A stretch of DNA of 64,000 nt from the NCBI GenBank assembly GCA_024867545.1, contig JANFNE010000011.1, forward strand, positions 1,407,557 to 1,471,556, read 5' to 3'. Shown here one piece after another: positions 58,401 to 64,000 of this stretch (the stretch's first letter is position 1; each line of letters begins with the position of its first letter). The notes beneath the pieces were generated by a model. That model ran no database searches, was not told the origin of the DNA, and worked only from the letters and a program-made list of their open reading frames with translations. Position numbers and translations under genes: made by a program. This stretch comes from Phytopythium helicoides (Eukaryota > Oomycota > Peronosporomycetes > Pythiales > Pythiaceae).

Positions 58401-60138
58401 CTACAGTGCCACGGATTCGCCGTTTAAATACGAGTAGTTGGTGGCCAGGCGGGACATATCGTCCGCTTGCTGTTGCGTAAGCTCGAGCTCGAGGTGATCC
58501 GAGCAAAAGCCTCCACCCACGACCCACTTCTTGCAGTAAGCATCCGAACACTTCTTTCCGCCACCGTGAGCTTTGCAGTAGCCCCCACCTCGATCCACAG
58601 GCCGTGCAGCCGTCCGTTTTGCACTTGGTGCCGCCGCCGTGACGGATGCAAAACCCGCCGCCCTTCTGCATGTTGGCGCAGCCCTCCTGCGCGCACCGCT
58701 TGCCGCCGCCATGAGTCTTGCACAATTTGAAGTTTTGCGCTGCACGGTCGCATCCCTCCATCGTGCACATGAGCTTGCCTCCGTGGCCACGACAGCGCTT
58801 ATTCACTTGGCGAATCTTGTCGCAGCCGTCAACGACACACTTACGCCCGCCACCATGAGATATACAGTGGCCGCCGCCCAGGTCGTATTTGGTGCATCCA
58901 AGTGTCTTGCACCGTTTGCCGGGTCCTTTGTGCTCGATGCAGATGCCGCCACCAATCGCCCAGTTCTTGCATTTTTCGACCTCACACTTCTTGCCGCCGC
59001 CGTGCCGCTTACAGAACCCTCCGCCGCGGTCTACCTTTGAACAGTCCTTTGCCTTGCACTTTTTTGCCACCGCCGTGAGCAATACAGAAACCCCCACCGA
59101 TATCACGTTTCCGGCATCCTCCAAACTGGCAGAATCGCCCGCCTCCATGGGCTTTGCAAAACCTGGCGTGTGACCGCGTCAGATCTTGTGTCTCGGCAAA
59201 CAGTTGAAAACCCAACGCAACGTACCCTCCTTCCATCCGCTTATTGTCGCAACCGGGCATCGGACACAGCGGCTTTCCGCCGTGGCCCGAGCAGTAGCCG
59301 TATCCCTGGACCTGTTTCTCGCATCCTTCATGTTTGCACTTCTTGCCACCGCCATGCTTGATGCAGTATCCGTTGCCCTGGTTGAACTTGCTGCACCGCG
59401 GGTGTTTACAGAACTGGCTGTGCTTGTGAATTGCACAGCGGCCGTCAAAGCCCGTTGCTGCTCGCGGACACCGCGCGCGGTTCTTGCCATAGTACCGACA
59501 CCTGTCGTTCGGGTCGACCGAAAACACCGATTCATCCCCACCGTCCGAGCCGTCTTCTGCGTCAATCGCCGACGAAAGATGCAGCACCACCTCCCCAGCC
59601 GCAGCCACGGCCGCCGCCGCGTCCTCGTCCGTTGCCTCGGCGTACGCCCTCGCACGCGCCACCTGCAGCCGAGTGCGCTCGCTCACGCCGCCTCTCTTCC
59701 TCGCTGTCGTCGTCGCTGCGCTGCTCCTCCTCTCTGTCATGCTCGCCACGGCTCGCTGTCCGCGTCCTCCTCGTCCTGGTGCGTGGTTGCGGCGCTGGAG
59801 CGCGCCGATTCCTCTCGCTTGGGCTCCAGCTCTCGCTCCTGCTCGTCGTGCGCCAGCAGCATGCGCGCGAACTCTGCGCCGTCCTGCGGCGCGTCGTGCG
59901 GCAGCTCCGCGTCCAGGTCCGGCAGCGCGTCGGCGCCCGGGAACGACGTGCGGAAGTCGAGCTCGGCCGCCTGCGCCGCCGACAGCTCGTCTGCGAGGCA
60001 GCGTCTTTAGTCAGTCGCGGTCGCCAGGCTCGCAGCGCAGCGAGACGCACGCATGGCCGAGTCGTCCGCCGGTCGCAGGCCGCGCAGGAAGCGCAGGTAG
60101 TCGCTCTCCGGGAGCTCGCGGTCGTCCGCGGCGTCCAT
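58401..60138 (-). CDS. Tandem Cys/His-repeat (WRKY19-like) protein, with frame breaks
   Basis: At least ten tandem units of about 24 residues of form C-x4-C-x-K-x4-GGGxC-x2-HGGGKK, for example CKHEGCEKQVQGYGYCSGHG and CEVEKCKNWAIGGGICIEH. Each unit supplies three Cys and one His, so each probably binds one zinc. This is the repeat found beside WRKY domains in plant WRKY19-like proteins and in stand-alone form in oomycetes; no WRKY domain is present. The N terminus (MDAADDRELPESDYLRFLRG) is acidic, with an intron near 60010-60048; a second intron lies near 59165-59230. Frame breaks occur near 59740, in six T at 59060-59065 and near 58600; repairing each continues the repeat exactly. Role unknown; nucleic-acid or protein binding is likely. 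Divergent from NOC4. Confidence 0.7.
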
Positions 60139-60356
60139 GGCGAGCGAGCGAGCGGCGCCGCCGACCTCGCTGCCTCTTCAGGGGCGAGGTGTTGGAGCGC
60201 TCGGAATCGACTGCTAAACGTATCGGTGTTACCGCCTTTTCGTATGATTGGCGGAAATGTGTTTAAAAAATTGTTTCGGCCAATCAGAGGCGTTTTGAGC
60301 GAAACGCCACTTACCAGCCATCGGGGGTGGCGAGGAAGCTCACTACCGCAGTTGCC
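60139..60356. promoter_or_regulatory. Divergent promoter with paired CCAAT boxes
   Basis: 218 bp between divergent starts. CCAATCAG occurs at 60280-60287 and an inverted CCAATC (GATTGG) at 60246-60251, flanking an AT-rich stretch (gtttaaaaaattgtttc). Confidence 0.55.
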
Positions 60357-62383
60357 ATGGCGTCCGTGGCCGAGATCAAGCAGCTAGAGGCGCGCGTTAA
60401 GGAGGACGTCAAGCAGGTTAACGGTGCGTGCGCGGCGCTGGGCTGGCGGTGGTGGCGGTCACTGACGTGGCGGCGCGGCCAACGGACCGACAGAACTTCC
60501 CAAGATCGTCAAGGCGCTCAAGCATGACGACAAGGTGCGGAGCGGTCGGTGACGACTCTAGGCGCTGAGCGCTCGCTAACGCGTCGATCTGCGGTGCAGG
60601 CCATCGCCCAAGCGGCCATGCAGAGCGTGAGGCGCCTGCTGCTGTTCTTCCTCGAGCGCGGAGACCTGCAAGGAACAGAGGCGAGCGATGCGGCAGGCAA
60701 GAAGCAGAAGACCGAGGGTGGCGACGCGGCCGTCGGCAAGTTCCGCAAGTGGCTCTGGGGAATCTACACGTCGTTCGTGAAGGAGATGCTCGGGTGGCTG
60801 CACGAGGGCCACGGAGACGCCAACCTGCGCGCAGGCGCGCTGCGCACGCTCATGGAGTTTGTGTCGCGCGAGGGCGACATCCGCAAGGACCAGGGACCGT
60901 CCGCCTTTGGTAACGAGACGTTCAAGCGCGTCGTGCTGGAGCTGGTCACCAGCGAGTCTTCAAGGGCGAGGCCGCTGCAGTCTTCAAGGGAGAGTACGTC
61001 GCCGCGTACGCCGACGTCCAGTACTACATGGTGCGGAGTGAGTCATTATTGCCAGTGGTGTGCATGATCTTGAGCCTTACGAATTTTGCGCAATGCTGCT
61101 ACAGATGAAGAACCTGGCGCAAATCCTGGACAGCAATGTGGCGGACTTCAAGCCCGAAGATGAGCGCGAGGAGTACGACCTGCTGGTTGTTGGCAATGCA
61201 CTCCGGATGCTGCGTATGGTGCAGATGCCCGAGGTCCCCGAAGATATCACGTCGTTCCTCGTTGAGCCTGCCGAGGGCGAGGCATTCAGCGATGGTGAGG
61301 ACGACTACAACGATTCAGACTCGGACGACGAAGATGTCGCGCCTGTGCCCGCTGCTGGCTCGAAGCGCAAGGCCGATGAGGCCAACGACAAAAAGAAAGC
61401 CAAGAAGGGTCTGCGTAGCGTCAAGACGCATCAGCAAGCATTCAGCCAGGCGTGGATCGCGCTGCTGCGCCACCGCCTGCCTGCTGAGTCATACCGCCGC
61501 GTGCTCGTGCAGCTGCCGGACGACATCATGCCGCACCTTGTGAACCCGCTGCTGCTGGCTGATTTCCTGACGGATTCGTACAGCATTGGTGGCGTCACGA
61601 GTCTGCTGTCGCTCAACAGTTTGTTCATCCTGATCCAAGACTACAATTTCGACTACCCGGACTTCTACAACAAGTTGTACCAACTGCTCAACGATCCAGT
61701 GCTGCTGACGGCCAAGCAGCGCGCGCGCTTTTTTGGACTGCTCGACCTCTTTCTGTCGTCGACACACTTGCCGGCTTACATGGTTGCCTCGTTCGCCAAG
61801 CGGCTGTCACGCAGCGCGCTTACGGCTGAGCCCGGTGCCTATTCTGTTCATCATCCCGATGGTCTACAACCTGATCTTGCGACACAAGGAGTGCCTCCAG
61901 CTGATCCACCGCACGGGTGCGGGCACTGCGGCCGAGAAGGCGGCTCAGCGGCGAGAAGAGCTCGCGAGTGCCAACGCCGTGGACGCAGCTTCCAAGAAGC
62001 TGTCCAAGCAGAAGACGGCCATCGAGCTCAAGAACGGGCAGGACCCGTACCAGGCGGATGAGAAGGATCCGAGCAAGTCTAACGCGCTCCAGAGCTCTCT
62101 CTGGGAGCTCTACTCGATGCGCCAGCACTACAACGCGGATGTCGCCACGCGCGCCAAGCTGTTCGAGGACAAGCTGCGACAGCAGTTCCTCGATCTCGAC
62201 GACTGCATGGACATTTCGTACAAGAGCCTGTTTGACGCGCAGCTCAAGCGTAAGGAGAAGGGCAAGGTGCCGCTTGCGTTCCGCCCGTGCTCAACTCTTT
62301 TCCAGACTGGCAAGTCGGCGGCAGACGATGGCGAGGAGGAGCCAGCCGCAGCCGACGCGTTCTCCCGGATCTTTGCGCTCTAA
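60357..62383 (+). CDS. NOC4: Nucleolar complex protein 4 (NOC4), with two frame breaks
   Basis: Small-subunit ribosome assembly factor of the NOC4-NOP14 complex. Exons 60357-60423, 60494-60534, 60600-61030 and 61105-62383. The start MASVAEIKQLEARVKEDVKQ leads into a helical repeat region; the conserved CBF/NOC domain reads FNKLYQLL-type YNFDYPDFYNKLYQLLND, LFLSSTHLPAYMVASFAKRL, ILFIIPMVYNLILRHKECLQ and YSMRQHYNADVATRAKLFED. An acidic insert (DGEDDYNDSDSDDED) and a Lys-rich stretch precede it. Breaks: near 60955-60960 one base is missing (or two extra) before FKGEAAAVFKGEYVAAY, and an extra T at 61840 precedes ILFIIPMVYN. With repairs the protein is about 605 residues, somewhat longer than the yeast and animal forms. 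Confidence 0.88.
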
Positions 62384-62629
62384 TTGCCTACCTGCCCGAC
62401 TTGCTCGGATGTTGCGACCTCGTACATGCCTGTACTTTGTAATAGAGAATCTGCTCCCCACCACCTGTTCTCCGATTGATCTGAGGCGTGGTCGGAGGGG
62501 CCTTTTTGAACCAGCCATACACTCTCAACGGGTTGATGTATATGATGGCGGCAACTCGGAGCGGGGCTATTCGACAAGCCTGGTCTCGACTAATAGTGCA
62601 GTAGCGAAGCGAGCAGTCCGCGAGCACAG
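62384..62629. other. Intergenic, convergent NOC4 / Pin1 ends
   Basis: About 245 bp of 3' flanks with no recognised feature. Confidence 0.4.
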
Positions 62630-63346
62630 TTAGGCGACGCGCAAGATGACGTGCACGCCGCTGTCGCTCTCCACGAGCTCGCTGAGCTCGCCGACCTTGA
62701 GCGCGAAGGCGGCTGCCTCGAACGGCGGCGTCATCTTGCCGCGGCCGAAGGGTCCCAGGTCTCCCCCACGCTTGGCGCTATCAGGAAGCAATCGTGAGTC
62801 CAATGCCGTCCATCCGTGTAGAGGCCGTCGCCTAAACAGCATCATCCAACCTGCTGCAGTCGCTCTCCTCCTTGGCGATCTCCTCGAACATCTCGCGCAC
62901 GGCCTCGCGGTTGCCCTACAAGCACGGAAAGAGAGGCAGCCACAGCGGTCAGTCGGTCGCGCGTGCGTCGACTGGGAGACTGATGCACCCACGTCGGGGC
63001 GCTCCTTGGCGCAGGCGAGCAGCTTGTCGCGGATTCCCTCGACCTTGGCCCTGGCCACGGCCTTGCTGCGCGTGATGGACTCCTGGCGCCAGGACGAGGG
63101 CCGCCGCGAGTCGGCGTGCTTGACCAGGATGTGCAGCGCGTGCACCGTCTCGCTGGCGCGGCGGCCGCCCTTCTTGTCCTTCTGGCGCCGGAACTCGCGC
63201 TCCTTGGCGTGCACGTGCGCCAGCTTCCACGTCTTCTCGCCCGTCTTGACGTGCAGGAAGTACACCTTTCCCGGCCGACTCTTGCTCTCCACCTGCTTCC
63301 AGCCGCGAGGCAGCTCGCCCTTGCTCGTCGACGGCGGAGAGCTCAT
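62630..63346 (-). CDS. PIN1: Pin1-type peptidyl-prolyl isomerase (WW plus parvulin)
   Basis: Isomerises phospho-Ser/Thr-Pro bonds. Exons 63346-62993, 62915-62851 and 62777-62630 give 188 residues. A WW-like domain (about 12-45, [19 protein letters not shown] then GEKTWKLAH) is joined by a Lys/Arg-rich linker to a parvulin domain. In the parvulin part the phosphate-binding basic cluster [13 protein letters not shown], the catalytic Cys of [18 protein letters not shown], and both active-site His (HILVKH and SGVHVILR) are present, so phospho-specific activity is expected. The WW domain lacks the usual Pro two residues after its second Trp (TWKLAH), so ligand binding there may be weaker or different. 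The start at 63346 is chosen as the nearest ATG before the WW domain. Confidence 0.9.
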   Translation of the reverse strand: MSSPPSTSKGELPRGWKQVESKSRPGKVYFLHVKTGEKTWKLAHVHAKEREFRRQKDKKGGRRASETVHALHILVKHADSRRPSSWRQESITRSKAVARAKVEGIRDKLLACAKERPDVGASVSQSTHARPTDRCGCLSFRACRATARPCARCSRRSPRRRATAAGWMMLFRRRPLHGWTALDSRLLPDSAKRGGDLGPFGRGKMTPPFEAAAFALKVGELSELVESDSGVHVILRVA

Positions 63347-64000
63347 GTCGACGCGTCGCGAGCCGATCAAGGCACCCAAAGGAACAAACCAGCCTTCCCC
63401 GCGAAAGTGCTATACGGACACAGAGGTGATACTGTACCGGTTTGTACTGAGGGGTACCGGTTTATCCGGTAGGACCACTTCAACGTGTTTCATGTTGACG
63501 CCATGACACGCTTGTGGATCACCTGCTGCTTTATGTGGAGGCTCCGACGGTCCCATAGCAAACCGAGAAGCCATTCTCGACTCTCGACGCAACATTAAGT
63601 GTCGGACTCGTCGAGACCAATGATACTGTAAGGTTTTGCGAGCTCGACGAGCGCTTGATTCATCCCACCACTCGAGTCGCATCCCGAATCAACTGGAGCG
63701 AGAACCATTTGAAACCCGACCACTGCGTCGAGAATCGCTTCTATGGCTTCTCCGATACACACTTTCAGGTCTGGAGAATCGACTCGTTGCTTCGTATGCT
63801 GACACTACCGCCCGCGCCACTTGATGAGGCACACTCGACATCAAAATGGACGGACGTTCTGCCAGCGATCACGATGCTCCCGCCCACAGAAGATACAGAC
63901 AATGACCATACGATCAACTAGGACCCTCTCGACAGATCAGAATCGTCGCCCGTCACAGTCACGTCGCTGCTGCCACAACGACCTACCTTCTGCAGCAGTC
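63347..64000. other. Window end: putative promoter and unassigned open frame
   Basis: The part near 63347-63480 is the Pin1 5' flank and contains two close copies of taccggttt (about 63437 and 63461). From 63561 to 63921 a plus-strand frame stays open for about 120 residues after a cccatag that could be an intron acceptor (ETNDTVRFCELDERLIHPTT, NRFYGFSDTHFQVWRIDSLL) and ends in TAG at 63919. It has no in-frame ATG near its start and no family I recognise. It may be a last exon or a fragment of a decayed gene. Confidence 0.3.

Overview
This is nuclear DNA of a flagellated (zoosporic) oomycete, probably of the Phytophthora/Pythium lineage. The evidence is a dense gene layout on both strands, short introns (about 50-150 bp) with GTRNGT-like donors and CTAAC/CTAAT branch motifs, short shared promoters, axonemal central-apparatus genes, and protein families typical of stramenopiles. 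I see no bacterial operon, tRNA, rRNA, CRISPR array or intact transposon.

Layout. 0-5.3 kb: 3' part of a SIN1 (TORC2) gene, ribosomal protein eL18, and an unusual Asp/Asn-hydroxylase-sulfotransferase fusion. 5.4-11.7 kb: a head-to-head pair, a Tudor-like/C2/coiled-coil protein and an ankyrin-repeat protein. 11.8-23.3 kb: a cyclic-nucleotide-dependent protein kinase and the very large ciliary protein CFAP54. 23.4-31.1 kb: gamma-tubulin complex component GCP3 and cytosolic leucyl-tRNA synthetase. 31.3-35.8 kb: a CENP-B-type HTH protein, an LSM10-like Sm protein and a coiled-coil protein. 35.8-44 kb: a same-strand run of poorly known coiled-coil genes, some sharing a repeat. 44.2-50 kb: eIF2-gamma head-to-head with CFAP57. 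50.2-57.7 kb: CCDC47, the GID/CTLH ubiquitin ligase subunit MAEA, and a homologue of the KICSTOR subunit KICS2. 58.4-63.4 kb: a tandem Cys/His-repeat (WRKY19-like) protein, NOC4 and a Pin1-type prolyl isomerase. The last 600 bp hold an unassigned open frame.

Themes. Cilium and microtubule genes (CFAP54, CFAP57, GCP3, possibly the CFAP97-like protein) fit a zoospore-forming organism. TOR signalling appears twice (SIN1 for TORC2, KICS2 for amino-acid control of TORC1). Translation and ribosome genes (eL18, LeuRS, eIF2-gamma, NOC4) are interspersed. Three divergent promoters carry the same CCAATCAG box.

Quality note. At least ten single-base frame breaks interrupt otherwise well-conserved genes, mostly one extra base. 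They look like assembly errors, and affected genes are annotated across the breaks. Exon borders given to the base were worked out by hand from splice signals and frame. Where I could not close a junction I say so.
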